This document shows, one piece after another, positions 53,683 to 62,418 of a stretch of 64,000 nucleotides of DNA. Positions within the stretch are counted from its first letter, which is position 1. Each line of letters opens with the position of its first letter. The position numbers and the translations under genes were made by a program. The stretch is from an uncultured Lysobacterales bacterium (GTDB taxonomy: Bacteria > Pseudomonadota > Gammaproteobacteria > Xanthomonadales > SZUA-36). The notes beneath the pieces are model-generated. The model was given only the letters and a program-made list of their open reading frames with translations, was not told the origin of the DNA and did not search any database. The stretch lies in contig CALDVW010000010.1 in the NCBI GenBank assembly GCA_937924405.1, forward strand, positions 1 through 64,000. The letters are read 5' to 3'.

Positions 53683-54320
53683 TCAATGTAATGCTGGTGG
53701 ATGACCAGAACCTGGTGCGAAAGGGCGTACGAAGCCTGCTTGAGCTGTCGGAAGAAATCGAGGTTATTGCAGAAGCTTCCGACGGAGCGGAGGCCATCCG
53801 GATGATCCCGCAGGTTGCCCCGGATGTCGTGCTGCTCGATATGCGCATGCCAGGGCTTTCCGGGCTGGATGTGCTCAGGGAACTGTCTCAGAATGACACG
53901 CTGCCACCCACGATCATTCTGACCACATTCGATGATGATGAGCTGGTACTGGGAGGAATCAAGTCCGGCGCGAAAGGCTACCTGCTCAAGGATGTCGCCC
54001 TGGCCGAGCTGGTCAATGCGATCAAGACGGTTGCCGAAGGCGGTTCGATCGTGAAACCCGCCGTTACCCAGCGCCTGCTGAAAGGCCTGGAAAATCTGCA
54101 AAATGATTTTTCAAGCCTGGACAGGCCCGACCCGCTGACCGATCGGGAAACCGAGATTCTGCGATTGATGGCAGGTGGTTACAGCAACAAGGAGATCGCC
54201 AGTTCGCTGGGTGTGGCTGAAGGCACCGTCAAGAATCATGTCTCCAACATCCTGTCGAAAATGGGTGTCAGAGACCGCACACGAGCGGTACTCAAAGCAT
54301 TCGAGCTGGGCCAGATCTAG
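53679..54320 (+). CDS. NarL/FixJ-family response regulator (DesR/LiaR-like)
   Basis: A 213-aa regulator. The receiver has acidic Asp8-Asp9, the phospho-acceptor Asp54 (VVLLDMRMPGLSG) and Lys in KGYLLKDVAL. The LuxR-type helix-turn-helix (LTDRETEILRLMAGGYSNKEIASSLGVAE) follows. It is co-translated with the kinase. Its targets may include the adjacent small membrane-protein gene, which points toward it on the other strand. Confidence 0.93.
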   Translation: MINVMLVDDQNLVRKGVRSLLELSEEIEVIAEASDGAEAIRMIPQVAPDVVLLDMRMPGLSGLDVLRELSQNDTLPPTIILTTFDDDELVLGGIKSGAKGYLLKDVALAELVNAIKTVAEGGSIVKPAVTQRLLKGLENLQNDFSSLDRPDPLTDRETEILRLMAGGYSNKEIASSLGVAEGTVKNHVSNILSKMGVRDRTRAVLKAFELGQI

Positions 54321-54348
54321 GCCCTGATCAACCCGTTGCTGAAGACTA

Positions 54349-54588
54349 TTATCCGGCTTTATCCAGATGGTCGAATTGGCGTTTCAGGTCATCCTTGTCA
54401 TCGGTGACGATGCGCTCGAGTGTTTCGACCCGGTTGCGCAGATCGTTCTCCAGTGAGTCGATTCGCTGATGCAAATCATCCAGCGCTTCCCTGTCCGTAT
54501 TTGAACCGCGTGCTTTGACATGATGCCGCCAGGCTTGTCCGGCCATGGCTGCAATGACAATCAGTACGATAGCTGTCCACATACTCAT
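54349..54588 (-). CDS. PspB-like small membrane protein
   Basis: A 79-aa protein: one N-terminal membrane segment (MWTAIVLIVIAAMAGQAW), then a charged coiled coil with LHQRIDSLENDLRNRVETLERIV, which is like the RIQALESIL part of E. coli PspB. PspB partners PspC in the phage-shock response. The start at 54588 is set by the strong GGAGGAGCGGAG upstream; a longer frame to 54609 would bury it. No pspA, pspC or pspF is visible. The call rests on a short pattern. Confidence 0.6.
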   Translation of the reverse strand: MSMWTAIVLIVIAAMAGQAWRHHVKARGSNTDREALDDLHQRIDSLENDLRNRVETLERIVTDDKDDLKRQFDHLDKAG

Positions 54589-54671
54589 CTCCGCTCCTCC
54601 ATTGATCATCCACCCCTATCATTGGGGACCACCGCGTCACCCCACCAGTGACAAAAGTCATGCCGGCTGCT

Positions 54672-55772
54672 TCAGAGCGTTGGCGCACCGGGGCGATCGG
54701 AGCGGTTTATGCCTTCCGGAAGCTGATCCGGGCCGGTCACTGCCTCGTCGAACTCGAAATGGATGCGGTCCATCAGGTAGCAAAGGCAATCCTGCTGTAT
54801 CACTCTGCGGTCCTGGGTCAACATGGACGGCATGATCTCCCGGGTAGTTTCCACCTGGCCCTGCCCGAAAAAGAAATAGTCCGCCGTTACATCGGCGCCG
54901 TCCGGGTTAACGGCGACCAGGGGCTGTTTTGAAAGACTATTGAGATCACCAAAAGAAGTGCCGGCAGGAAGTTCACAGAAATTGAATCGATCCAGGTCCT
55001 GCCGCAGAGCAAGGTCCGCCGGAACCCGCCCAAAGCCGAACAACACCCCGTCGTTTACGTAGACGGTGGCAACCATGTGAAACAGGTGGACCGCTTCGGC
55101 GTTGACAGGATTACTCGAAATCTCGTCGAGATGAAGGCAGGTCTCCAGGTAAGACAGTGTGTGATCTGTGCCGTGAATTTCACCTGCCTGACCACATTCC
55201 AGAGTCAGGGACGGGCAGTATTGAGCCATGGATAGGGACAATGTACCGGCCGGCATGGTGAAATAGACCACTTTGGACGAAAACAACGCAGCGAGGCGAA
55301 GATAGTCGGGCCGGATGAGGTTAATGGCTGCATAATGCGGGTTGAGTCCCGTATTGTTGTGGATATCAATCACCGCCAGCGGCTTAAGTTCACGAAAACG
55401 ATCATGGACCTGGCGGAACAATCGGGTGTACGCACTGTCCACTTCATTGCCACCTGGCCAGCAACGGTTAAAATCCGGCTGGTCGTCAAGACGGCGAAGC
55501 CGGTGTTTTGCCGCCTGAGGGTTGCCGATCAGGATGACCAGCGAGCGGGGTAGTTCATAGTTTGGGTAGTGGTTTTTAAGCAGGCGGCGCACGGCTTCCC
55601 AGCCTGTGACTTCGTTTCCATGTTGCAGCACGGAAACGACCAGCGGACATTTGTTTTGTCCTTCGAGATGGATCAGTGTCGGGCCATCGATCTGCTGGTA
55701 AAGTGCCGATGCAGGCCGCTCGAGCAGCCCGTCCGGCATATGGTTCAGTTCTTTGAAATCCAGAGCAACCAT
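54672..55772 (-). CDS. AstE/AspA-family zinc carboxypeptidase (M14-like)
   Basis: A 366-aa succinylglutamate desuccinylase/aspartoacylase-type protein. Zinc ligands are His51 and Glu54 (LQHGNEVTGW) and His138 (VIDIHNNTG); RNxxR-like DFNRCWPGG and the catalytic Glu192 in LTLECGQAGE are present. No astABCD genes are nearby, so arginine catabolism is not supported. It may deacylate an amino acid or trim a peptide. It stands alone, with a weak AAAGG ribosome site. Confidence 0.85.
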   Translation of the reverse strand: MVALDFKELNHMPDGLLERPASALYQQIDGPTLIHLEGQNKCPLVVSVLQHGNEVTGWEAVRRLLKNHYPNYELPRSLVILIGNPQAAKHRLRRLDDQPDFNRCWPGGNEVDSAYTRLFRQVHDRFRELKPLAVIDIHNNTGLNPHYAAINLIRPDYLRLAALFSSKVVYFTMPAGTLSLSMAQYCPSLTLECGQAGEIHGTDHTLSYLETCLHLDEISSNPVNAEAVHLFHMVATVYVNDGVLFGFGRVPADLALRQDLDRFNFCELPAGTSFGDLNSLSKQPLVAVNPDGADVTADYFFFGQGQVETTREIMPSMLTQDRRVIQQDCLCYLMDRIHFEFDEAVTGPDQLPEGINRSDRPGAPTL

Positions 55773-55852
55773 GGCCTTTGTAATGAACTACTCCTGATAT
55801 GGAAACGAAGCGGCCAAGATACAGACAATAATGCAAGGATTAAAGAGAGAGC

Positions 55853-55880
55853 TTGAAAAAAAAATACTAAGACCTAAATT
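55853..55880 (+). promoter_or_regulatory. Candidate promoter of the Gld-type ABC operon
   Basis: TTGAAA at 55853-55858 and TAAATT at 55875-55880 are separated by 16 bases in an AT-rich part of the 150-base gap. Transcription would begin near 55887, giving a leader of ~36 bases that ends with TGGGGA before the ATG at 55923. Confidence 0.4.
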
Positions 55881-55922
55881 CCGCATGTACATCGTGCAGA
55901 AGACTTGTTGTGGGGATTTTTC

Positions 55923-56855
55923 ATGAATGAATTAAGAATCGAAGCCAGGCAGTTGAGCAAGAGATACAACAATCTCGTCGCAGTAGACCAACTGAGCTTT
56001 GAAGTGGAAGCTGGTGAGGTATTGGGCTTCCTGGGCCCCAATGGCGCTGGAAAATCGACGACGATGAAAATGCTGACCGGATTCCTGACCCCTACGTCGG
56101 GAACCGCCGTGATAAACGGGCATGACATCGTAGACGACTCGCTGGCCGCCCGGCGGGTCATCGGATACCTGCCGGAGGGAGCGCCGAGCTATGGCGAGAT
56201 GACGGTGAGAAGCTTTCTTGAATTCATCGCCAGGGCCAGGGGATTTGAAGGCAGGGAAGCGTTGCTCGCGGCGGGGTCTGCCATTGACCGGCTCAATCTC
56301 GACGGTGTGCCAGAGCAGCCGATCGAAACGCTATCCAAAGGTTTCAAACGCCGGGTTGGCCTGGCGCAAGCCATCATTCACGATCCCCAGGTATTGATCC
56401 TGGACGAACCGACTGACGGACTCGACCCCAATCAGAAACATGAAGTCAGACGGCTGATTCGCGACATGTCCAGAGAAAAAATTATCGTCATATCGACGCA
56501 CCTGCTGGAGGAAGTCCACGCCTTGTGCAACCGGGCAATGATCATCTCAGATGGCCGTTTACTGGTCGATGACTCACCCATCGGCCTGATCACCCGGTCC
56601 CGGTATCATGATGCGATGACCCTGGTCGTGGAGCAGCCGGAACGGGCCGCAAGCGTGCTTAGCGAATTGCCCCAGGCGGGTAAAGTCGAATTGCGGGAAG
56701 GTGAACTAACGGTGTTTCCGGCAGAGGGCTGCAAGCTGTTCGAGGTCATCACAGATGCCATCCGTGAACACGGTTGGTCAGTCAGCGAATTGCGGTTGGA
56801 AGCCGGCCGGCTCGATGAAGTATTCCGCCAGATTACTAAAGGGGAGACTACGTAA
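55923..56855 (+). CDS. ABC transporter ATP-binding protein (GldA-like)
   Basis: A 310-aa ATPase. Walker A is GPNGAGKST (38-45), the signature is the unusual LSKGFKRRVGLAQ instead of LSGGQ, and Walker B is VLILDEPTDGLDPNQ. The C-terminal ~80 residues (after DDSPIGLI) match the accessory domain of GldA/NatA-type exporters. With the permease and the auxiliary protein downstream it forms a full exporter. Start at ATG 55923; stop and permease start overlap as TAATG. Confidence 0.92.
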   Translation: MNELRIEARQLSKRYNNLVAVDQLSFEVEAGEVLGFLGPNGAGKSTTMKMLTGFLTPTSGTAVINGHDIVDDSLAARRVIGYLPEGAPSYGEMTVRSFLEFIARARGFEGREALLAAGSAIDRLNLDGVPEQPIETLSKGFKRRVGLAQAIIHDPQVLILDEPTDGLDPNQKHEVRRLIRDMSREKIIVISTHLLEEVHALCNRAMIISDGRLLVDDSPIGLITRSRYHDAMTLVVEQPERAASVLSELPQAGKVELREGELTVFPAEGCKLFEVITDAIREHGWSVSELRLEAGRLDEVFRQITKGETT

Positions 56856-57601
56856 TGAGCAGTGCTGTTTACGCCGTCCTCAACGTCATGAGAAGAGAGT
56901 TGGCCGGGTATTTTTCTACCCCTGTGGCCTGGGTATTCATCGTTATTTTCCTGGTCATGTCGGGTGTTTTTACATTTTACCTGGGCTCCTTTTATGAGCG
57001 TGGAATAGCCGATCTGCAACCGTTTTTCCAGTTCCATCCCTGGTTGTATCTTTTCCTGGTTCCGGCCATTGCGATGAGGCTGTGGGCTGAAGAAAGGCGC
57101 TCAGGCACCGTTGAATTATTGCTGACACTCCCGCTCTCGACCTGGCAGGCCGTTCTGGGTAAATTCCTGGCTGCCTGGTTTTTCGTAGGACTGGCATTGA
57201 TTCTGACATTTCCCGTATGGATTACCGTGAATTACCTTGGCAACCCTGATAATGGGGTCATTATTTCAGCTTATATCGGAAGCTGGCTGATGGCCGGCGG
57301 ATTCCTGGCCATTGGATCCTGTATGTCGGCGTTGACGCAGAACCAGGTCGTTGCTTTTATCCTGAGTGTCGTAGTCTGTTTTGGCTTTCTGCTGAGCGGA
57401 TTGCCCATGGTCATGAATCTTTTCACCGGGTGGGCGCCACAGGCGCTGCTGGACGCCGTTGCAGATTTCAGTTTCCTGTCACATTTTGCCGCCATTTCGA
57501 AAGGCGTCATCGATATCCGGGACCTGGTCTATTTCGGCTTGGTCATGATGTTCTGGTTATTGGCCAACACCATACTGCTCGAAATCCGGAAAGCAGACTG
57601 A
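56855..57601 (+). CDS. ABC-2 type permease (GldF-like)
   Basis: A 248-aa inner-membrane protein with six hydrophobic segments. It starts with a short cytoplasmic part (NVMRRELAGYFSTPVAWVF), then FLVPAIAMRLWAEERRSGTVELLLTLPL, the elbow region characteristic of ABC-2 permeases. Only one permease gene exists, so it probably works as a homodimer. Substrate unknown. Confidence 0.9.
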   Translation: MSSAVYAVLNVMRRELAGYFSTPVAWVFIVIFLVMSGVFTFYLGSFYERGIADLQPFFQFHPWLYLFLVPAIAMRLWAEERRSGTVELLLTLPLSTWQAVLGKFLAAWFFVGLALILTFPVWITVNYLGNPDNGVIISAYIGSWLMAGGFLAIGSCMSALTQNQVVAFILSVVVCFGFLLSGLPMVMNLFTGWAPQALLDAVADFSFLSHFAAISKGVIDIRDLVYFGLVMMFWLLANTILLEIRKAD

Positions 57602-57608
57602 GGAGACG

Positions 57609-59477
57609 GTGATGCGCAAAAAATCCATATATTCATTAGGTTCACTGGTCCTGTTGCTGGTTCTTTTCGTCGTCCTGAGCATGTTGTCGGCCAATCTGCT
57701 CAAGGGCATGCGGTTCGATCTGACGGAAAACAAGCTTTATACACTGAGCGAAGGCAGCAGGAATATCCTCGAAAATCTGCAGGAGCCGGTTACGCTTTAC
57801 CTGTTCTTTTCGCAGGATGCCAGTAGCGATCTGCCACAAATTCGCAGTTACGCCAAAAGGGTTGACGAACTGGTCGATGAGTTTGTCAATCACAGCGGTG
57901 GAAAGCTCGTCCTCCAGCGGATCGACCCGGCACCATTTTCAGAGGAAGAAGACCAGGCAGCGGCTTTTGGATTGCAGGCGGTGCCCATCGGCGCTGCCGG
58001 TGAGACACTGTACCTGGGTATTGCGGGCAGCAACACCCTGGACGATGTACAGGCAATGCCGTTCCTGCAACCCTCCAAGGAAAAATTTCTCGAGTATGAC
58101 CTGGCGAAAATGATTTCTTCATTGGGTAACCCGGAAAAAATGTCGATTGGATTGCTGTCTTCCTTAAACATGGAGCCAGCCTTCGATCCGTCGACCCAGT
58201 CCATGAGCAATGCATGGGTTGTTCATGAGCAACTGGGCCAGTTGTTCGATATTCAGAACGTTGACGCCAACAGCGCTGAACTTCCCGGGGATCTGGACGT
58301 ATTAGTGCTGGTCCATCCCAAAGATCTGGATGAAAACCGGCTTTACCAGGTTGAACAGTTTGTACTCGGCGGCGGTCACCTGATCGCGTTCCTGGATCCC
58401 TTTGCCGAAATGGACCGTGGAAATCCAAACGACCCGATGGCGCAAATGCAGTCCGGAAGCGCCTCATCGCTGGGTTCCTTACTGGAAGCCTGGGGCGTTG
58501 AATACGACGCTGCCCGGGTGGTCGGTGATTTGCAGTACGGCGCCGGCACCAGCCGCGCACGGCATATTGGAATCATTTCTGTGCCTGCCGACGGGCTTAA
58601 CCGCGATGATATCGTCAGCGCTGATCTGGAAATCGTGAATTTTTCGTCGACGGGCTGGTTCTCGCCTGCCGCAGAATCGCAAATGAATTTTGAGCCACTG
58701 GTTTTGACCAGCCAGAATGCCGCGCCTATGGACTCTTCAGTCTTGAGATTCCTGACCAATCCGGCCGACCTGATGACCGGTTTCAGTCCCACCGGCCAGC
58801 GCTATGCACTGGCCGCAAGGGTAACCGGACGGGCCAAAGCGATCATGGACGCTCCTGAAGGGATGGCTGGAAGTCACCGGGCTGAATCAGGTGAGTCCGG
58901 TATCAACGTCTTGCTGTTTGCGGACACGGATGTTCTGAGCGACCGCCTGTGGGTGCAGAGGCAGCCTTTCTTTGGTGAGGACATTGTCACGGCTTTTGCC
59001 GACAACGGTTCGCTGGTGATCAACGCCGTAGACAACATGTTGGGTAACCGGGAGCTGATCAGCATCCGCACCCGGGCCAGCTCCGGCCGGCCCTTCGTGC
59101 GCGTGGACGAAATCAGGGTGGCTGCAGAGAATTCCTACCGAACAACGGAGGAGAGGCTCCAGCTTGAACTACAGGAAACGGAACGCAAACTGACCGAACT
59201 CCAGGCTGCCAAGGGTGAAAGTGAACTCACGGTTATCAGTGACGAGCAGCAAGTTGAAATTCAGCGTTTCATGGACCGCAAGTTTGAAATCCGGCGTGAA
59301 TTGCGACAGGTGCAACACGATTTGCAACGGGACATTGGCCGGCTGGGCACTCAGTTGAAGCTGTTGAATATAGCCCTGGTCCCGGCACTGGTGATGGTCG
59401 CAGCCCTCGTGTATGCCGTCCGCAGACGCAAGCGACAGGATCAGAAGCAGCTCGGGGGGCAATCAAGCCATGAGTAA
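57609..59477 (+). CDS. ABC transporter auxiliary protein (GldG family)
   Basis: A 622-aa protein with membrane segments at ~10-30 and ~595-612, and a large periplasmic part between. LRFDLTENKLYTLSEGSRNIL-type text (RFDLTENKLYTLSEGS) and LVLVHPKDLDENRLYQVEQFVLGGG mark the ABC_transp_aux/GldG domain. A coiled coil (~515-590) precedes the second segment. In Flavobacterium GldAFG is needed for gliding, but homologues in non-gliders have unknown substrates. Confidence 0.9.
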   Translation: MMRKKSIYSLGSLVLLLVLFVVLSMLSANLLKGMRFDLTENKLYTLSEGSRNILENLQEPVTLYLFFSQDASSDLPQIRSYAKRVDELVDEFVNHSGGKLVLQRIDPAPFSEEEDQAAAFGLQAVPIGAAGETLYLGIAGSNTLDDVQAMPFLQPSKEKFLEYDLAKMISSLGNPEKMSIGLLSSLNMEPAFDPSTQSMSNAWVVHEQLGQLFDIQNVDANSAELPGDLDVLVLVHPKDLDENRLYQVEQFVLGGGHLIAFLDPFAEMDRGNPNDPMAQMQSGSASSLGSLLEAWGVEYDAARVVGDLQYGAGTSRARHIGIISVPADGLNRDDIVSADLEIVNFSSTGWFSPAAESQMNFEPLVLTSQNAAPMDSSVLRFLTNPADLMTGFSPTGQRYALAARVTGRAKAIMDAPEGMAGSHRAESGESGINVLLFADTDVLSDRLWVQRQPFFGEDIVTAFADNGSLVINAVDNMLGNRELISIRTRASSGRPFVRVDEIRVAAENSYRTTEERLQLELQETERKLTELQAAKGESELTVISDEQQVEIQRFMDRKFEIRRELRQVQHDLQRDIGRLGTQLKLLNIALVPALVMVAALVYAVRRRKRQDQKQLGGQSSHE

Positions 59478-60537
59478 AAAACACTTTTCCTGGTTGTTGT
59501 TGCTAACTCTGATGGCGGCCGGCCTGGTTCTTCTCGTGCCCGGCAAGACCGGCAAGGAAAGCATCATCGAAGAGACCAGAATATTACCCGAATTGGCAGC
59601 GCAGGTTAACGACATCGAGTGGGTGCAGATCATCTCAGCGGGTGATGTGAGCGTTGCCACGCTCAGGCGTGCGGAAGAGGGCTGGATCGTCGAGGAGGCC
59701 GGCGGTTACCGGGCGGACTGGGATCGCATAAGGCAATTGCTGTCCGCGCTGTCACAGGCTGAGATCATCGAGGCCAAGACATCCAACCCGGAATACTACC
59801 AGCGCTTATCGGTCGAGGATGTCAGTTCCGCGACGGCGGGCGGTCTGAAAATTGAATTTTCGGCGGATAGTGGGCTTCCGGCATTGATCGTTGGCAAAAC
59901 AGCAAACAGCAGGAATGGGCAGTATGTCAGGCTGGACGACTCAGCTGCCAGCGCCCTGCTTGATCGGGTCGTGGAAGTATCCGGGAACCGCAGTGACTGG
60001 CTGGATAAGACCGTTATCGATATTGCAGATGCAGAAGTTGTCGAGGTAACGATTAACCATCCGGATGGAGATGCCGTCACGATCTCGAAGATTTCAGCCG
60101 ATGACGAAAATTTTGACTTACAGGATATTCCGGAAGGTCGCGAAGTGAGGACAGAGTGGACCGTCAACGCACCGGCGAATGCGCTGGCGGCACTGAGCTT
60201 TGAAGATGTCGTTCCGGATTCGCGACTGGACTGGTCCGGGCCGGTGCGGTTCAAATTGTTGACAGCAGACGGCCTGCATATTGAAGTGGAACTGACGGCC
60301 ATTACCGGTGAGGATGAAGTCGAACAGTCCGATGAGCACTGGATGCGTCTGACGGCCGGACTTTACACCACCGCGCTCAATTCCGGTGATGGGCAGGCGG
60401 CAACAGCGCCCGAAACGGCGAAGCGGGCAGAAATAATCAACGCACGGGTTGCAGGTTGGGCCTATAGAATTCCGAAATACAAGTTCGATTCCATGGTCAA
60501 GCGGATGGAAGATTTACTGCAGCCCCCGGAAACCTGA
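59470..60537 (+). CDS. DUF4340 domain-containing protein
   Basis: A 355-aa protein with an N-terminal signal anchor (HFSWLLLLTLMAAGLVLLVPG), then repeats of the DUF4340 type (LRRAEEGWIVEEAGGYRADWDRIRQLLSAL, LIVGKTANSRNGQYVRLDDS). These domains regularly accompany GldG-type exporters. The ATG overlaps the GldG stop by 8 bases. Periplasmic side likely; function unknown. Confidence 0.87.
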   Translation: MSKKHFSWLLLLTLMAAGLVLLVPGKTGKESIIEETRILPELAAQVNDIEWVQIISAGDVSVATLRRAEEGWIVEEAGGYRADWDRIRQLLSALSQAEIIEAKTSNPEYYQRLSVEDVSSATAGGLKIEFSADSGLPALIVGKTANSRNGQYVRLDDSAASALLDRVVEVSGNRSDWLDKTVIDIADAEVVEVTINHPDGDAVTISKISADDENFDLQDIPEGREVRTEWTVNAPANALAALSFEDVVPDSRLDWSGPVRFKLLTADGLHIEVELTAITGEDEVEQSDEHWMRLTAGLYTTALNSGDGQAATAPETAKRAEIINARVAGWAYRIPKYKFDSMVKRMEDLLQPPET

Positions 60538-60570
60538 GTCAAGCATGGCACAAACCGCCTTTCATCAGTC

Positions 60571-61194
60571 ATGAGCCGCCTTCGATACAATCGAAAGCAG
60601 GCGGTTACCCATCTGCGCAACCAGTGCAATTATCTAGCTGATTTCATTGACCTTTGTGGGCCGTTAAAACTCAGGGTGCCTGGAGATGTTGACTTGTTCA
60701 GCGCCCTTTCCTCCTCGATTGTCTATCAACAACTTTCCGGAAAAGCCGCGGCCACCATTCATGGCCGTTTCGCTTTGCTTTTCAGAAACGGCCTGCCCGA
60801 GGCTGGCCAGGCATCAAAGCTGTCAATTGAAAAGCTGCGCAGCGCCGGATTGTCCCACAACAAGGCGCTGGCTATCCTGGATCTTGCAAGCAAGTCGGAA
60901 GACGGAACCCTGCGGCCCATGCGCCGTATGTCGGGTTGGAACGACCAGCAAATAATAGACAACCTCTGCCTGGTCAGAGGCATTGGCCCGTGGACTGCAC
61001 AAATGTTTTTGATGTTTAATCTGGGTAGACCCGACGTGATGCCCGCGACGGATCTGGGTGTTCAGAAAGGCGTTCAATCAGTCTACCGGCTGCGCAATCT
61101 GCCTGAACCGGAACAGGTTTTGAGGAAAACGCGCCACCTGGCGCCATACCGGTCAGCAGCCAGCTGGTATTTCTGGCGAGCCGCTGATCAATAA
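60571..61194 (+). CDS. DNA-3-methyladenine glycosylase II (AlkA family)
   Basis: A 207-aa HhH-GPD glycosylase. The hairpin-helix-hairpin is LVRGIGPWTAQMF (134-146), and the catalytic Asp161 is in MPATDLGVQKG. No Fe-S cysteine cluster is seen, so it is not an EndoIII type. It lacks the N-terminal domain of E. coli AlkA and is nearer to the short Mag-type enzymes. It removes alkylated bases. The stop is ~65 bases before the next gene. Confidence 0.9.
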   Translation: MSRLRYNRKQAVTHLRNQCNYLADFIDLCGPLKLRVPGDVDLFSALSSSIVYQQLSGKAAATIHGRFALLFRNGLPEAGQASKLSIEKLRSAGLSHNKALAILDLASKSEDGTLRPMRRMSGWNDQQIIDNLCLVRGIGPWTAQMFLMFNLGRPDVMPATDLGVQKGVQSVYRLRNLPEPEQVLRKTRHLAPYRSAASWYFWRAADQ

Positions 61195-61259
61195 GACGCA
61201 ACCGCGACGGCATTTCAACTGCCCCATCCCCCCGGGACCGGTATTGCGTAATTCATCGC

Positions 61260-61784
61260 GTGCCTGGAATTCCATCACTTGAAAGCTTCCGGTCGAGGTC
61301 GCATGTTGGAGTGGTGAATCTTCTCGAACAATTTGTTCTGCAACACGTCCAGGTTTCATTGCTGAAAGCCAAGCTTGTGCACCTGAGCCGGGAAACAGAG
61401 GCCGGCCACCAGGAGGCCAAGGTAGAATTGAACCTGACGCCCCGCCTGCTCAATGCTGACAGTGGCGATAGTTTGCCGGCTTACCAGGTCAGCGCCCGGC
61501 TCAGCTGCCACGGTGGTTCGAAGGATGAACCAGGCGCAAAGTTTGTTGCCCAGGTTGCTTTCGAGGTTATATATCAGCAAATATCCGGAAATCCTGTTGA
61601 TGTGTCAGAGTTTACGGCCAATCATGCCAGCCTGACCCGGCAGTTGTACCCCTTGCTGCAGCAGGAATTGCGCATGCTATTGGTCCGGCTTGGCCTGGAA
61701 CAGGTTCACCTGCCTTTCGATCTGGCCGCAAAAGTGGACTCGCCAGAATCCGGGACCGTTCAGGTCTCCGGTGCATTGCACTAG
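61260..61784 (+). CDS. SecB-like fold protein
   Basis: About 150-174 aa, not a standard SecB. The pattern follows SecB: an aromatic-poor N-terminal strand (FVLQHVQVSLLKAKLVHL), a charged strand (QEAKVELNLTP), a strand pair (YQVSARLSCHGG, FVAQVAFEVIY), then helices (LTRQLYPLLQQELRMLLVRLGL) and the terminal strand VHLPFDLA, like SecB's PVNFDALF. The acidic SecB tail is absent. It could be a specialised chaperone. GTG 61260 begins the frame; GTG 61311 and 61314 are alternatives. Its stop shares CTAG with the convergent gene. Confidence 0.6.
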   Translation: MPGIPSLESFRSRSHVGVVNLLEQFVLQHVQVSLLKAKLVHLSRETEAGHQEAKVELNLTPRLLNADSGDSLPAYQVSARLSCHGGSKDEPGAKFVAQVAFEVIYQQISGNPVDVSEFTANHASLTRQLYPLLQQELRMLLVRLGLEQVHLPFDLAAKVDSPESGTVQVSGALH

Positions 61785-62380
61785 TCCCTCCAGGCCCAGT
61801 GCCAGGGTTCGAAAGCGATGCCATGGGGGTTGTCGCGCGGGAAGGAAAGGCTGAAACTGAAACGCCCGGCGTTTTCCATCAGCCACTCAAAAGCATTACT
61901 TTGCTCAAAATCTTCATCCAGCACGGCACAGCCGGGAGTAGTCAGATCCAGCGCGCAGCCAGTGTGGTGCTCACTGAAACCGGGCGCCGCGGATACCATC
62001 AGAATTTCACCGATGGCCTGACCTTTTTCCAGCTTTTTTCTCAGGATACCGGCCTGGTACTCAACTGAACGAAAGGCCGAAACAACCTGTAATTCTATTT
62101 GCTCTCCGGCCGCGGAAGTTTTCATGGAGCGCCATGCGTTCGCTGCTGGCGGGATCATGCGTTGTTCACGCTCGAAAATATCCGGTCCAATCGAGCACAG
62201 ACCCTGCGCCTCCGGGCACAGGGGCAGTTTGTGCACACGGGCGTAATCCATTGGTATACCCAGGGATTCGTGCAGGGCGTCGATACGCTTCAGGTACCGG
62301 CGTTTCCGAAAATAATTCAAAATTACGATATTGCTCCCGGCCTCAATTCTTCGAAAACAGTAGCAGAAACAATGAGGCAT
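61781..62380 (-). CDS. M15-family D-alanyl-D-alanine carboxypeptidase (VanY/LdcB-like)
   Basis: About 199 aa. LHESLGIPMDYARVHKLPLCPEA, QVVSAFRSVEYQAGIL, the zinc motif SEHHTGCALDL and the terminal EPWHWAW define the VanY/LdcB fold with intact ligands. It should trim peptide stems, probably in wall recycling. The start is uncertain: an ATG at 62380 is the best short candidate, but the frame is open further into epmA and no strong ribosome site is seen. No convincing signal peptide is visible, so it may act in the cytoplasm like LD-carboxypeptidases. Confidence 0.85.
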   Translation of the reverse strand: MPHCFCYCFRRIEAGSNIVILNYFRKRRYLKRIDALHESLGIPMDYARVHKLPLCPEAQGLCSIGPDIFEREQRMIPPAANAWRSMKTSAAGEQIELQVVSAFRSVEYQAGILRKKLEKGQAIGEILMVSAAPGFSEHHTGCALDLTTPGCAVLDEDFEQSNAFEWLMENAGRFSFSLSFPRDNPHGIAFEPWHWAWRD

Positions 62381-62418
62381 TTCCCGGTTGGGGCCTCCCG
62401 GCTCCCGCTTGCTGCCCC

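Noticed and set aside
55831-55926. 31-codon frame (starting MQGLKRELEKK, ending with two Cys) whose stop overlaps the ABC ATPase start as ATGA; looked like a peptide precursor beside a transporter
   Set aside because: It has no ribosome site, it lies in an AT-rich stretch that also fits a promoter whose start site would fall inside the frame, and no peptide-modifying gene is nearby.
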